Shown here: positions 1-11,460 of the stretch, in pieces
How the letters are laid out: each line of letters begins with the position of its first letter
How positions within the stretch are numbered: position 1 is the first letter of the stretch
From: Lolium rigidum
Taxonomy: Eukaryota; Streptophyta; Magnoliopsida; Poales; Poaceae
Direction: 5' to 3'
DNA: 64,000 nucleotides
Assembly (NCBI RefSeq): GCF_022539505.1
Contig: NC_061514.1
Coordinates: forward strand, 342,906,644 to 342,970,643
Notes under the pieces: model-generated
The model's database searches: none
The model's input: only the letters and a program-made list of their open reading frames with translations
What the model was told of the DNA's origin: nothing
Made by a program: the position numbers and the translations under genes

Positions 1-104
1 TGCAAAATGACACGTGGCAGACGCTATTAACTGTCAGTTACCGTTAACCAGCTGAAACCCCGTGGTGGATGGTAGGCCCACACGAGGCCTGCCACGACTT
101 AAGC

Positions 105-1140
105 GAGCCGGCCCATTTAGTTCGCGGGCCGGGCCAGCTGACTTAGTTTGACCGCTCAACTATATAACTGGGCTGGTCTATTAGGTATGTGGGCCGGGCC
201 TAACCTCTAAGGTTGACTGGTCAAAACATAAATGGGCCGGCCCGCTAAGCACGTTGGACGGGCCGAATGCCTTCGTTTGACAGGTCAACAGGCAAATGGG
301 CCGGCCCACTAAGCATGTGGGGCCCACTTTCCTGTTACTGGGTTGGCCCACTTAGTAAGTGGGGTCCACCATAAAGCAAGTGGGCTGGCCCAATAAGTTA
401 GTGGGCCGACCCACTAAGCATGTGGTCCCACTTTCCTATTATCGGGTCGTCCCAGTTAGTAAGTGGGGTCCACAATAAAGCAAGTGGGTTGGCCCAACAA
501 GTTATTGGGCCAGCCCAAAAAACAGGTGGGGCCCACTTTCCTGTTAACGGGCCGGCCCAGTTAGTAAGTGGGGGCAACCATAAAGCAAGTGGGCTGGCCC
601 AACATGTTAGTGGGCTGGCCCAATAAAAAGGTGGGGGCCACTTTCATGCTAACGGGCCGGCCCAGTTAGTAAGTGGGTTCCACCATAAATCACGTGGGGT
701 GGCCCAATAAGTTAATGGGCCAGCCCAATAAGAGGTGGGGCCCATTTTCCTGCTAACGGGCTGGTCCAGTTAGCAAGTGGGTCCACCATAAAGCAAATTG
801 GGCTGGCCCAATAAGGAAGTGGGCCGGTGCAAAAACAAAGTGGGACCCACTATCCTGTTACCGGGCCGGCCCGGTTAACAAGTGGGCTAGCCCAATAATC
901 ACGTGGGGCCCACTTTTCCTGTTACATGGCCGGTCCAGTTAGTGAGTGGGGTCCACCTTAAAGCAAGTGGGCTGGCCCAATAAGTAAGTGAGCCGGCTCG
1001 TTTAGTTGGTGGTTCGGTCCACTACATAATACATGGGCGAAGTATGGCCTAATAGTCTTGTTGGGCCAACCCATCTGCGAATTTCTATGTTTATATGCCG
1101 GCCTGTTAGGCACTTTAGGATTTTGCGGGCCGGCCCATAT
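105..1140. repeat. GGGCCGGCCCA-rich minisatellite
   Basis: Units of about 103-107 bp repeat, each carrying a phrase like agtaagtggggtccacc (near 354, 457, 564, 667, 770 and 941) and several palindromic gggccggccca or tgggctggccca blocks. Copies are diverged and fade after about 1000. The dense TGGGCC/GGCCCA words match plant Site II (TCP-bound) promoter motifs, but here they occur as a tandem array, so a promoter role is only a guess. The short ORFs across it are simply open through the repeat. The first 100 bases show nothing else. Confidence 0.8.
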
Positions 1141-1937
1141 TTGATTTCGCTTAATTGGGTCGTTGAAGGGATGGAAATTTGTGATTTAGATTGCGCAGCA
1201 CATAGAAAGATACTGAGAATATTTACGCAACATATGATTTCTGTCGGATAGCCTCACTTACCACAAGCACCATACAAAGAATGCGTGAAAGAACTATAGA
1301 AACTAACTAAATATTACATCAGCTGCAAGGCTTTGAAAAATATTACAGAACCCAGAGAAATTGAATGGTAATTAAACCTAGCAATACAATGAAGCGATTC
1401 AGCAATCTTTTAAGTTGTCCGTGCACCACCTATATCTGAAACAAAGACATTACAAGTTAAGACAGCAACAATGGAAAGGCAAAGACACTACAATGTTGTT
1501 TGCCGAAGAATTTGGAACTTGCCATTTCCTTGTAATAACAAGATCATTGTAATGCGTACAGATAGTCTACCGGTATGGGGCTAATATAGACTACTAATAA
1601 GCAAACAAAGAGTGCATGCCGCATACCAACATCCAATATAACAGAGCACGTTAGAATGAAACAACAGACTTACTACTGCCGAGTCCCATGCAGCTCACCT
1701 GGTTGCTGCACTTGAAGATGTCCAATGTTGCCCTTATTTCTGAAGGGAGTTATTTGTTACTCTACATCAAGACGCGATCGATCATACATACGAGTTCCAA
1801 GATGATAAAACGAATTATGTGCTCCCTCCGTCCCGATGGTATTCATGCATTGAACACCAAAAATAGTGAGCGATGTGGCATGAATCTCCCTAGAATGTGT
1901 GTTCATGAATATATACACACGGGCAGGCCTATCACTA
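1141..1937. other. AT-rich intergenic or intronic DNA
   Basis: No convincing ORF is present. On the minus strand a gtaagt donor-like site lies near 1668-1675, after text that could be a short exon (about 1680-1790), so this may be intron and exon of the noncoding minus-strand transcript proposed at 3691-3820. A ctccctccgtcccg string near 1819 resembles one end of a grass MITE, but no matching second end was found. Confidence 0.3.
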
Positions 1938-3640
1938 AGAGAAATAAGTCAATATTGCAGCTTTCGAAGAACAAGATGGCACACAATATTATTATCTAGT
2001 AGTATGACCATTTTATTTGTACTACATGCCAGATAGCAGAGTGATAGTATGCCAACTAAGTCCTTACTTCGTTAGCTTACGACGAACTAGATAGAATTAA
2101 CAATGGTATCACCTATAGTGCAGGGAATGCAAACCAACATGTTCAGAGAGTACAACATTGGCATGAACAACATAGTAGCAGGCTATAAATTTTGTAACAA
2201 CGACTGAGCAAGATGAAGTTATGATGGCTACATCTACGGAAGCGGGAATGTAAACCAAAAATAGAAGTTACGATGGCAAAAGCTAAAGAGGAGGGAATAC
2301 GAACCAACATGTGCCAAGTGAAATTACTTCAAATTGGGCATGAACTAAATAATACTCCTGAACTTATAGTGAAGGGAATGCAAATCAAGATGTTTCGGGA
2401 TATAAACTTGTAATGAGCAACACGTAGAGGATTGTTAATGCTGGAGCTTAGGATGGACCAGATACAGAATATAGTGGGATCGCCTATGAACTTGTATAAG
2501 AGGGAATGGAAACCAATATGTTCAGCAATCCATATGTGAGCGTTATGCCAAGTAAGAGAAACAAGTCAATAATGCAGCTTTTGAAGAACAAGATGGCACA
2601 CAAAATTATTCTCTAGTAGTAAGACAAGTTTATTTGTACTACAGGCTAGATAGTAGAGTGATAGCATGCCAAACTAAGTCCTTACTTTGTTACCTTATGA
2701 TGAACTAGATACAAAACAATGGCATCACCTGTAGTACAGGGAATGCAAGCCAACATGTTCATGGAGTAAAAAATTGGCACAAACAACATAGTAGCAGGCC
2801 ATCATTTTTGTAACAATGACTGAGCAAGATAAAGTTATGATGGCTAGATCTACAGAGCAGGGAATGTAAACCAAAAATAGAAGTTACGATGCCAAAAGCT
2901 ATAGAGCAGGGAATGGAAACCAACATGTGCAATTACTTAAAATTGGCAATGAACTAAATAATAGCAGGATGTTACTATAATAGGTAGGAATAAAATAGAT
3001 AGGAGTTATAATGGCATCACTCATAAACTTGTAGATAAGGAAATGCAAATCAATTTGTTTCAGGATATAAAGTTGTAATGAGCAACACATAGAGAATAAT
3101 TAATGCTACGGCTTAGGATGGACCAGAAACGGAATATAGTGGGATCACCTGTGAACTTGTAGAAGAGGGAATGCACACCAATATGTTCAGAATTCCATAA
3201 GTTAGCGCCATGCCAAGTAAGAGAAACAAGTTAATATTGCAGCTTTTGAAGAATCAGATGGCAGACAAAGTTATGATCGAAGTAGCTACTGTGATGAATT
3301 TAAATAAATTTGTACTGCAGGATGGCATAGCGATAGCATGCAGGAACTAATAGCAGGCAATTACTTTGTTAGCTTATGACGAAGTAGATAGAAATAACAA
3401 TGGCATCACCTGTAGTACAGGGAATGCAAACCAACATGTTCAGGGAGAACAAGATTGGCATGAACAAAATAGTAGCAGGCTATAATTTTTGTAACAACGA
3501 ATGAGCAAGATAGAAGTTATGATGCTACATCTATAGAGGAGGGAATGCAAACCAAAATGTTCAATTGCTTATAGTTAGCAATGAACTAGAAAATAGCAGG
3601 GTGTTACTGTCATAGCTAGGAATGAACTTAAAGAGCTTCA
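1938..3640. repeat. Three long tandem units of about 617-665 bp
   Basis: Units start with agagaaa(t/c)aagt at 1938, 2555 and 3220, giving periods of 617 and 665 bp. Each contains the same landmarks in order: a gcagcttttgaagaa block, a Taccagatag-like block, cttactttgttagcttatgacga, ggcatcacctgtagtacaggg, gcaaaccaacatgttcag and a gagcaagat block. The third copy stops near 3640. Copies differ by many substitutions and small indels, so the duplication is old. No ORF runs through the units. Confidence 0.75.
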
Positions 3641-3690
3641 GACAAACAGACATCTGAACCCGGAACATGGCGCTAAAACAAGGGACTTAC

Positions 3691-3820
3691 ATTAGGAGAA
3701 GCACTTTGTGGGAGTCACCTCAGATCTTCCTGGGGTTGATAGATCCGGTGATGATGTACACTACATGTGCTACTTGGGGTTGGGGAGACGGCCATTACAC
3801 TTCATGGTTACTCATCTCAT
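3691..3820 (-). other. Candidate noncoding spliced exon
   Basis: On the minus strand this 130-nt block has a perfect-looking acceptor on its upstream side (ttacatttttgcag, 3821-3834) and a gtaagt donor on its downstream side (3685-3690). Inside are only tiny ORFs starting at closely spaced ATGs, so it reads as untranslated or noncoding. The GC-rich segment upstream and the long repeats downstream would be first exon and intron of the same transcript. This is inference from splice signals only; a host gene with its coding part outside the window is also possible. Confidence 0.35.
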
Positions 3821-4384
3821 CTGCAAAAATGTAACGGCGCGTCGTTAGCACAAACAGGTTCCCCCATGATTAAACAAGAACTTGGAGGCAGCAATAGAAA
3901 ATCGACAGTAGAAGAGTTTAGATAGGTGTGGATCATGCACGACACCGGTGAAGCAGATCCAGTTCATGCACAGCGGTGTCGGTGAGCAAGATCCAATGCG
4001 GTGGATGACGGATCCAGCGAAGCGGCTCTGGTGGGGTGGACGATACCGCAGCTGAAGCGACTGCGGTAGACTGCTGGATGAGTATATGGTTTCGAGGTTC
4101 GGCGGGGATAATCCGGTCCGGTTGATGACGGCATCGATGAAGAGGCTCCGGCAGACAGCCGGATGAGGAGGATCGCGCGACCTTAGGTAGGCCAGGGAAG
4201 TCCAGCAGGGATGTTCCGGTGCGGTGGTCGTGGAGGTGGAGAGAGATAGGGACTTGGGAAGTTCCGGTGGGTGGTCTCAGAGGAGAGACTGAGTGAAATG
4301 AATTTTTTTGAGAGGGATTCCGGGCCTAGGGAGGTGGTGATCGAAAAAATGACGGGCAGACCCCCCCCACCAACCGACTTTGCT
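3821..4384 (-). other. GC-rich leader-like segment
   Basis: This segment, read on the minus strand, is C- and T-rich (ctctctccacctcc, cctcctcatccggc) and ends in the acceptor used by the exon at 3691-3820. The composition is like a plant first exon plus first intron. No ATG-initiated ORF of convincing quality was found; the longest open stretch overlaps the tandem array next to it and is not believable as protein. Confidence 0.3.
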
Positions 4385-5660
4385 GTCATCTCCACAGGGG
4401 TAGAATGGGAATTTGGAAGCGTGTGAAATTTTTGTATTTTGTGGGCGGGAAGTTTTGCCGCTATGAGATTTTGAATTTGTCTACGGTCCAAGTATAATGA
4501 TAAAAAATTGTGACACCGTACTAGTACCTCTATTCAAGGCCGAGTAAAAAATCAAATAATCATCACGTTGAATATCGGTTACTACCATGATCATCATCTA
4601 TCTCTGAAATTGGCGCATCCGCTAAATCTTGCAAAGTATAATGATCAAAATTGTGAGACCACTACTAGTATTTCTGTTCAAGACCGAGTGCAACATCAAA
4701 ACATCATCACGTTGAAAATTTGTTACCATGATCATGATCTATCTCTGAAATTGGCACATCCGCTAAATCTTGCAAAGTATAATGATAAAAAATTGTGAGA
4801 CCGTACTAGTACTTCTGTTCAAGTCCGAGTGCAACATCAAATCATCATCACATTGAAAATTTGTTACCATGATCATGATCAATCTCTGAAATTGGCTCAG
4901 CCGCTAAATCTTGAAAAGTATAATGATAAAAAATTGTGAGACCGTACTAGTACTTCTGTTCAAGGTTGAGTGCAGCATCAAATCATCATCACGTTGAAAA
5001 TTTGTTACCATGACCACGAGCTATCTCTGAAATCCAATTCAGAAACGCGCCTGAAATATTTCAGGATTGCTGGGAGTTTTGGCCTCTCGACTGAGAGTTG
5101 ATTTCGAATATGGCTATAGCCAAGTAATATATAATACTACTAAAATATAAAAAGGTAGAACATGGTAGTAGCTCTGCTAAAAAAAATAAGGTCAAGGGTC
5201 ACATCAAGTCATCAGATATCAAATAAGTTACTCCCATGTTCTCCAAACTCTAGACCAAAAACGCGTCTGAAATATTTTGGGTTTAGTTGGCGGAAGGTTT
5301 TGCTGCTCCACTTAGATTTTGATTTTGATCGTGGCTACAGTCGAAACGATGATCATAGTAATAGGAAAAAGGTGCACCATCGTGGTGCCTCTGTTCAGGA
5401 ATCCAAGGCCTAGGGTCTCATCAAGTCATAATCACACAAAAAATCGGTTCCCATTTTCTCCAAACTTCAATTCAGACACGTGTACCAAATATTTCGGGTT
5501 TAATTAGCGGGAGGTTACACCGCCCGATATAGATTTTGAATTTGACTGTTGTTGAAGTAAATAATAACTATAGAGTATAAATTTGGTAGCGTGATGCTCT
5601 GCTCAGGAATTCATGCCCGAGGACACATCCACAAATCATACATACCATATCTTCAAAGAA
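4385..5660. repeat. Composite tandem array (141-bp and about 235-bp units)
   Basis: The phrase aagtataatgat recurs at 4490, 4634, 4775 and 4916, so the middle part has a period of 141-144 bp. The outer copies carry an extra block (gcgcctgaaatatttcgggttt and gaggttttgccgctc types, near 4400, 5050, 5260 and 5480) and are about 235 bp. The array therefore mixes full units with internally deleted ones that were then amplified. ORFs inside it are repeat-driven. Confidence 0.7.
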
Positions 5661-5697
5661 AATTGGGTACTTTTACTACATGGAGCACAACATAAAT

Positions 5698-5853
5698 AAT
5701 AGTACCCCCGTCCATACATAAGTGACTAAACTTTGTCTAGACATGGTTTGATATATATATATATATATATATGTTTTTAGTGTGTACATACATCCGTATC
5801 TTGAAGGAAAAAGTGAGCCGCTAACTTTTTGAATAGAGAGAGTAATACAATTC
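5698..5853. mobile_element. Decayed Stowaway-like MITE with (TA)11
   Basis: The left part (tagtacccccgtccatacat then agtgactaaactttgtctag) and the right part (acatccgtatcttg to tttgaatagagagagta) resemble the two halves of the common Stowaway family of grasses that ends ctccctccgt...acggagggag and targets TA. A run of TA dinucleotides fills 5751-5772 in the centre. The terminal repeats are eroded. Identification is by recollection of the consensus. Confidence 0.5.
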
Positions 5854-6366
5854 GGATAAACAATGGTGTAGTAAAACAAATACTTCGGCCCATCATAAAC
5901 CAAGACTGACTCAAATATATGTACAGATCATGAACAAGGTTTCATCAGAATACGAACATATACATGCAGAGATGACCGTTTGATCACATAAAACAAAGGT
6001 TTTGTGGCATATTCATGCCCCCAAAACAAGCAGACGTCGGACAGCGCCAACGTACTAGCATCTACCACTATGGAGATGTAGCACAAACAAATGGTGCAGC
6101 GACATTTCCACCTGAACGAAAACTAAAAGACATCAGACCAAACAAAAGCTGGGCTATCACTTCTTGCCCAAACAAGCCTTGCTCCTTCATATGCGACTTC
6201 CTTTTCTCTTATGGATGTTGAACTTTGAATTAGATGGGTTCCTGATGGCGATTTCTTTTCGTGTCCTTGATGTTGCACTCTGTATCAGGTTGGTTACTGT
6301 CAGGAAATGAACAAATCGATCAACAAAAGCCATATGTAAATGAATGCAAAGGTTACATATGAATGA
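5854..6366 (-). other. 3' flank of the F-box pseudogene
   Basis: No gene is recognised. On the minus strand a ctgacag acceptor-like site near 6300 is followed by a short open stretch rich in Lys, Arg and Ser, which could be a terminal exon or 3' untranslated part of the adjacent F-box gene. There is no conserved domain. Confidence 0.25.
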
Positions 6367-7475
6367 CTAACCCGGTCTAACTGAGTAGGGATGTAAAGTG
6401 CACCAACGTCTAGCAGAATTGTACTTTCTCCACTGCCAATTGCTCATATCTAATTGGAATACTCCCTCCTTTGCCCGTACAACCAGCTCATTTTTGTCCT
6501 CAAATACGCAGAGTAACCTTACTGCATGTTTTCAATTCTATGGAAATGATGTGTCAAGGCCAAGATAAGTATCCCATTCAAAATTTATATGACATTTCCA
6601 TGACTCGTGATCGCCTATTGATGATCTTGTACTGGCCCATGTTGTAGGGTGAAGTCTCTTATAACCGCAAGGGCAACATATCCATTATGTCCCTTGAAGA
6701 TGTGAATGTTAAGCTTGAATATATCATGCGTCTCATGAGGGCACTGAATATATTTTAGAGCCTTCTTTGCATGGTCAAGCTCAATGATATATCTAGACTT
6801 CGCTGGCCAGTACAAAATACCCCCTATGAGAGTTGCTAGTCTATGGTCAATCTCTGACAGCATCAGAGTTGATCGAGCTAGAAACTCCCATTCTTTTGAA
6901 TCTACTGAGTAGATATGAGCCTGTGCATCGTAACTTTTAGTTGTTATCTAAACAACCGAGAACTTGCAACAATGTGTAAATGGTTCAGAGTTGTTTCTCG
7001 AAAAGAGAATTGAGCCACTGCTTTCAATTCTGTGATTACGCCACAATGATGGTTCTGGTATCGCTGTGAGAACTTGCCTAATTGGATCCCAAACTGATAT
7101 ATACCCTCTGGATACATTAGAATGGAGTAGCACCATACCATCGCGGCATCCCAAGACATAGATTTTGGGACTGTCCAGTTGAGACGGGATTGCCAGCTTC
7201 TGCAAGATGGCCGGGTGAAGATCATGCTCTGTGATGAATCGATTGTCCTCGGAGTTGTTGGTGAAAAACCCTAGCAACGGGTTTCCTCCGTTGTGTGACA
7301 TAGTTAGCTTTCTGAAATAATTTCTTCCCATACATTGCCTCCATGCTTTCTTGGTGCCTGATGCAGCTAGTAAGCAGGTTGGATGGGAGGAAGCCTGACA
7401 AGAATCTGAGAGACTACATCTTCAGGCAGATCGTTGATTTTTGTGGGTGTCCTTCGAACGAAGCCGGTAGGATTA
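6367..7475 (-). pseudogene. F-box / F-box-associated protein pseudogene
   Basis: An F-box protein is the substrate-binding part of an SCF ubiquitin ligase. The minus strand shows the F-box start (INDLPEDVVSQILVRLPP, about 7440-7379), the helix typical of grass F-box genes (KKAWRQCMGRNYFRKLT, about 7350-7300), and a long F-box-associated domain ending near ELVVRAKEGVFQLD and TLHPYSVRPG, stop at 6367-6369. It is broken: a frameshift in the F-box region (about 7360-7385), an in-frame TAG at 6948-6950, a second frameshift near 6635-6650, and clustered stops near 6530-6545. A functional start was not found. The Ala-rich exon at 8337-8613 could be its first exon, because it ends in a gtaagt donor on the same strand; this is inference. 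Confidence 0.8.
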
Positions 7476-7479
7476 CGCA

Positions 7480-8275
7480 AATCACACGATGCATCATCAA
7501 AATTATGTAAACAACACATTGCATCATCTAATTTTTTAAACAAAATGCAACATCTAATTTGACTAAATAGCAAAATGCATCATCTAATTCATCATCAAAG
7601 TTTCCTAAACTGCAGAGTGCATCAGCAAAATCAAAATAGTGTAAACAACACAATGCATCAGGAAAATCAAAATAATGTAAACATGACAATGCATCAGCAA
7701 AATCAAAATAATGTAAACAACACAATGTATAAGCAAAATCAAAATAATGTAAACAGGACAATGCAAAAACACCACAAAAATAGGACGCACCAACGAAAGG
7801 CAATCTTGCATCTACAGTAAAAATTGCTAACGTGTTAACACGATTTGAGGAAAAGGAGACATCTGCAGGACCCAAAATGATGTGGTAACATCAGATGGGG
7901 TTAGCTTTGATATAGGTAATAAAATGTAAATAGCACAATGCATCATCTATGTTGACAGCAAAATTCTTCATCAAAATTTCCCAAACTACTCAAGGAATCA
8001 GAAAATTATCTAAAAGGCTAAAAGAGCAAAATGCATCATCAGAGTAAAATATATGTAAACAGTACAATGCATCATCCAACTTTTGGCTAAACAGCAGAGA
8101 GCATTAGCTAGGTTGATAGAAAAAACAAAAAAATCCACATGAAATTTTTTAGAACAGGACAATGCATCAGAAAAATTACTACCTAAAAAGCATAATGAAT
8201 CACCCAAATTACAAAAAAAGCAGAATGCATCATCAAAAATACAAAAAACATCTCAATGCATCATCACGTCTGGTT
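7480..8275. repeat. GCATCA-rich field with 36-bp tandem core
   Basis: Between about 7612 and 7775 a 36-bp unit (aaaatcaaaataatgtaaac followed by aacacaatgcatcagc) repeats about four times. The surrounding sequence to 8275 carries many looser gcatcatc and aaaatgcatca words. The unit length is a multiple of three, so minus-strand ORFs show a 12-residue repeat, but their frame differs from the F-box frame. It probably expanded inside an intron of the F-box gene. Confidence 0.75.
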
Positions 8276-8336
8276 TGGGCAAAACCCCCAATACACCAGA
8301 TCTAACCTCATTGCAGTTGGGGAAGGTAGAACTTAC

Positions 8337-8613
8337 AAAGGGTTGACGAGTCATGATCATATGCAACAAGCGCCGCCTTAGATGAAGTCTCCAACCAAGC
8401 TCTCGACGCGTTCAAAGCAGCCAGCTTCAAAGCCTCCGACTGTTCTCCTGACTGCGCCACCAAAACTCTCGAAGCACGCGCCAAGACTTTCTAACAAAAT
8501 GTCGCTTCAATACGAGCATTTGCCAGCACCCGGGCCCGACCTAGCCACCGCCTTTGCCTTTGCCTCCGCATCTGCATCCGCTTTACATGTCTCCGCCGAT
8601 GCATGTAGAGCAT
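8337..8613 (-). pseudogene. Ala-rich exon fragment, truncated by element B
   Basis: Read on the minus strand the segment is coding-like and GC-rich. It has an Ala/Lys/Glu/Asp run (ADADAEAKAKAVARSGPGAG) and, in another frame, a helical-looking stretch with LVAQSGEQSEALKLAALNAS and AWLETSSKAALVAYDHD, ending at a gtaagt donor (8331-8336). The two parts are out of frame, with a TGA near 8505-8515, so at least one frameshift has occurred. Element B inserted at 8614 removed the upstream part. No family was recognised; it may be the first exon of the F-box gene. Confidence 0.45.
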
Positions 8614-8893
8614 TGATACGTCTCAAATGTATCTATAATTTCTTATGTTCCATGCTAGTTTTATGACAATACTCACATGTTTTATATACACTTTATATCA
8701 TTTTTATGCATTTTCCGGCACTAACCTATTAACAAGATGCCGAAGCGCCAGTTCTCGTTTTCTGCTGTTTTTGGTTTCAGAAATCCTACACAGGAAATAT
8801 TCTCGGAATTGGACGAAACAAAAGCCCACGGTCTTATTTTCCACGGAGCCTTCCAGAAGTCCGAAGAGGAAACGAAGAGGAGCCGAGGGGGCC
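8614..8893 (+). repeat. Element B 5' LTR, first part
   Basis: It begins tgatacgtctcaaatgtatc and matches the head of the B 3' LTR at 52173 onward nearly base for base. It is interrupted by element A exactly at gggcc (8889-8893), which is repeated after A at 15671-15675. ORFs crossing 8893 are chimeras of two transposons. Confidence 0.92.
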
Positions 8894-10611
8894 TGATGTC
8901 TACGGGTGCTTCTATTCTTGTAGACAGTGTTGGGCCTCCAAGAGCAGAGGTTTGTAGAACAGCAGCAAGTTTCCCTTAAGTGGATCACCCAAGGTTTATC
9001 GATCTCAGGGAGGAAGAGGTCAAAGATATCCCTCTCATGCAACCCCGCAACCACAAAGCAAGAAGTCTCTTGTGTCCCCAACACACCTAATAGGTGCACT
9101 AGTTCGGCGAAGAGATAGTGAAATACAGGTGGTATGAATAAGTATGAGCAAGTAGCAACGGCACCGGAAAAGTGCTTGCTGGCATGTAGTTGACGGTGGT
9201 AATATTGCAGGCGAGTAGAAACACGATAGAAACAATGAAACAAGCAGCGATAGCAGTATTTAGGAATAAGGCCTAGGGATCATACTTTCACTAGTGGACA
9301 CTCTCAACATTGATCACATAACAGAATAAATAGATAGATGCTAGACTCTACACCCTCTTGTTGGATGATGAACACCACTAACTGTGTAGGATTACACGAA
9401 CCCTCAATGCCGGAGTTAAAAAGCTCCACAATATTCGATGTTCATATTTAAATAACCTTAGAGTGCATGACAGATCAACATAACCAAACCAAGTACTAAC
9501 ATAGCATGCACACTGTCACCTTCAAGCTACGAAAGGAGGCATAGATCACATCAATACCATCATAGCAATAGTTAACTTCATAATCTACAAGAGATCACGA
9601 TCATAGCCTACGCCAAGTACTAACACGATGCACACACTGTCACCATTACACCGTGCAGGAGGAATAAACTACTTTAATAACATCACTAGAGTAGCACACA
9701 GATAAATTGTGATACAAAACACATTGCAATCATAAAGAGATATAAATAGGCACTTCACTATGCCATTCATAACAGTGAATAAGTATTCTGTGAAATATAG
9801 CCTAAGAGACCCACACGGTGCACACACTGTCACCTTTACACATGTGGGACAAGGAGTCTCCAGAGATCACATAAGTAAAATTAACTTGACTAGCATAACG
9901 ACATCTAGATTACAAGCATCATCATATGAATCTCAATCATGTAAGGCAGCTCATGAGATTATTGTATTGAAGTACATAGGAGAGAGATGAACCACATAGC
10001 TACCGGTACAGCCCAGAGCCTCGATGGAGAACTACTCCCTCCTCATGGGAGACAGCAGCGTTGATGATGATGGCGGTGGTGTTGATGGAGGAGCCTTCCG
10101 GGGGCACTTCCCCGTCCCGGCAGCGTGCCGGAACAGAGAGTCCTGTCCCCCAGATCTTGGCTCCGCGATGGCGGCGGCTCTGGATGGTTTCTCGTACCGT
10201 GGCTTTTCCGTATCGAGGTTTTAGGTCGAGGACCTTTATATAGGCGAAGAGGCGGAGTCGGAGGGTCGAAGAGGCGGTGAGAGGGTAAGGCGGCGCGGGC
10301 CACGCCCAGGCCGCACCGGCCTACCTCCTGGTGGGCCTGTGGCCCCCCTCTGGCGACTCTCGGGTGTTCTGGATGCTTCCGGGGATTCTAAGATGCTGGG
10401 TGTTGATTTCGTCCGATTCCGAGAATATTTCCTTACTAGGATTTCTGAAACCAAAAACAGCGGAAAACGACAGTCGGCCCTTCGGCATCTCGTCAATAGG
10501 TTAGTTCCGGAAAACGCATAAATATGACATAAAGTGTGCATAAAACATGTAGATATCATCAATAATGTGGCATGGAACATAAGAAATTATCAATACGTCG
10601 GAGACGTATCA
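8894..10611 (-). repeat. Element A 3' LTR
   Basis: On the plus strand it runs from tgatgtctacggg to gagacgtatca. On the minus strand this is TGATACGTCTCC...GTAGACATCA. A good TATA box (rc of cctttatatagg, 10233-10244) lies in it, preceded by GC-rich sequence. It differs from the other LTR of A by scattered single-base changes. Confidence 0.92.
10233..10244 (-). promoter_or_regulatory. TATA box of element A LTR (3' copy)
   Basis: The minus-strand text cctatataaagg is a canonical plant TATA box in a GC-rich setting. The same 12-mer is at 15291-15302 in the 5' LTR. It would define the U3/R border of the element transcript. Confidence 0.65.
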
Positions 10612-10627
10612 GCATCTCCAAGCTTAG
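10612..10627 (-). other. Element A polypurine tract
   Basis: The minus strand reads ctaagcttggagatgc directly against the 3' LTR. It differs by one base from the 16-mer that serves the same role in B and G. It primes plus-strand DNA synthesis in this class of element. Confidence 0.7.
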
Positions 10628-11194
10628 TTTCTGCTCGTCCCGAGCAGGTAAACGATAACAAAGATAATTTCTGGAGTGACATGCCATCATAACCTTGATC
10701 ATACTATTGTAAGCACATGTAATGAATGCAGCGATCAAAGCAATGGTAAATGACACGAGTAAACAAATGAATCATATAGCAAAGACTTTTCATGAATAGT
10801 ACTTTCAAGACAAGCATCAATAAGTCTTGCATAAGAGTTAACTCATAAAGCAATAATTCAAAGTAGAGGCATTGAAGCAACACAATGGAAGATTAAGTTT
10901 CAGAGGTTGCTTTCAACTTGTAACATGTATATCTCATGGATAGTTGTCAATGCAAAGCAATATAACAAGTGCAATATGCAAGTATGTAAGAATCAATGCA
11001 CAGTTCACACAAGTGTTTGCTTTTTGAGATGGAGAGAAATAGGTGAACTGACTCAACATAAAAGTAAAAGAATGGCCCTTCGCAGAGGGAAGCATCGATT
11101 GCTATATTTGTGCTAGAGCTTTGGTTTTGAAAACATAAAGAGAGCATAAAAGTAGAATTTTGAGAGGTGTTTGTTGTTGTCAACGAATGGTAGT

Positions 11195-11460
11195 GGGCAC
11201 TCTAACCCCCTTGCCAGACAAACCTTCAAAGAGTGGCTCCCATTTTATTTTATTTTTGTGTGGCACTCCTTCCAACCTTTCTTTCACAAACCATGGCTAA
11301 CCGAATCCTCGGGTGCCTGCCAACAATCTCATACCATGAAGGAGTGCCTTTTTATTTTAGTTTTATTATGATGACACTCCTCCCCACCTTTGCTTTCTCA
11401 AGCCATGGCTAACCGAATCCTTCGGGTGCCGTCCAACAATCACATACCATGGAAGATTGT
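11195..11460 (-). other. Tandem trio of stem-loops (element A)
   Basis: Three consecutive units can fold on themselves. Unit c (11195-11241) has gggcactct against agagtggctccc. Unit b (11262-11348) has perfect 11-bp arms ggcactccttc and gaaggagtgcc. Unit a (11375-11460) has left arm cactcctcc and a decayed right arm. Units a and b both enclose a ccatggctaaccgaatcct core with a following cgggtgcc. The same trio is in C (36679-36945) and G (60908-61175). No known RNA family was recognised. Confidence 0.6.

Noticed and set aside
105..1140. CRISPR-like array or origin
   Set aside because: The units are long diverged minisatellite copies in a plant nuclear context, without uniform spacers.
4183..4491. 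Minus-strand ORF of 102 codons
   Set aside because: It overlaps the tandem array and a pyrimidine-rich leader; the composition is Pro/Ser-rich from ctc/cct runs and there is no domain.
7528..7875. Minus-strand ORF of 115 codons with 12-residue repeats
   Set aside because: It is driven by the 36-bp repeat, lies out of frame with the F-box, and has no homology to any known protein that I can see.
8704..9243. Minus-strand ORF of 179 codons
   Set aside because: It spans the junction between the LTR of B and the inserted LTR of A, so it is a chimera of two repeats.
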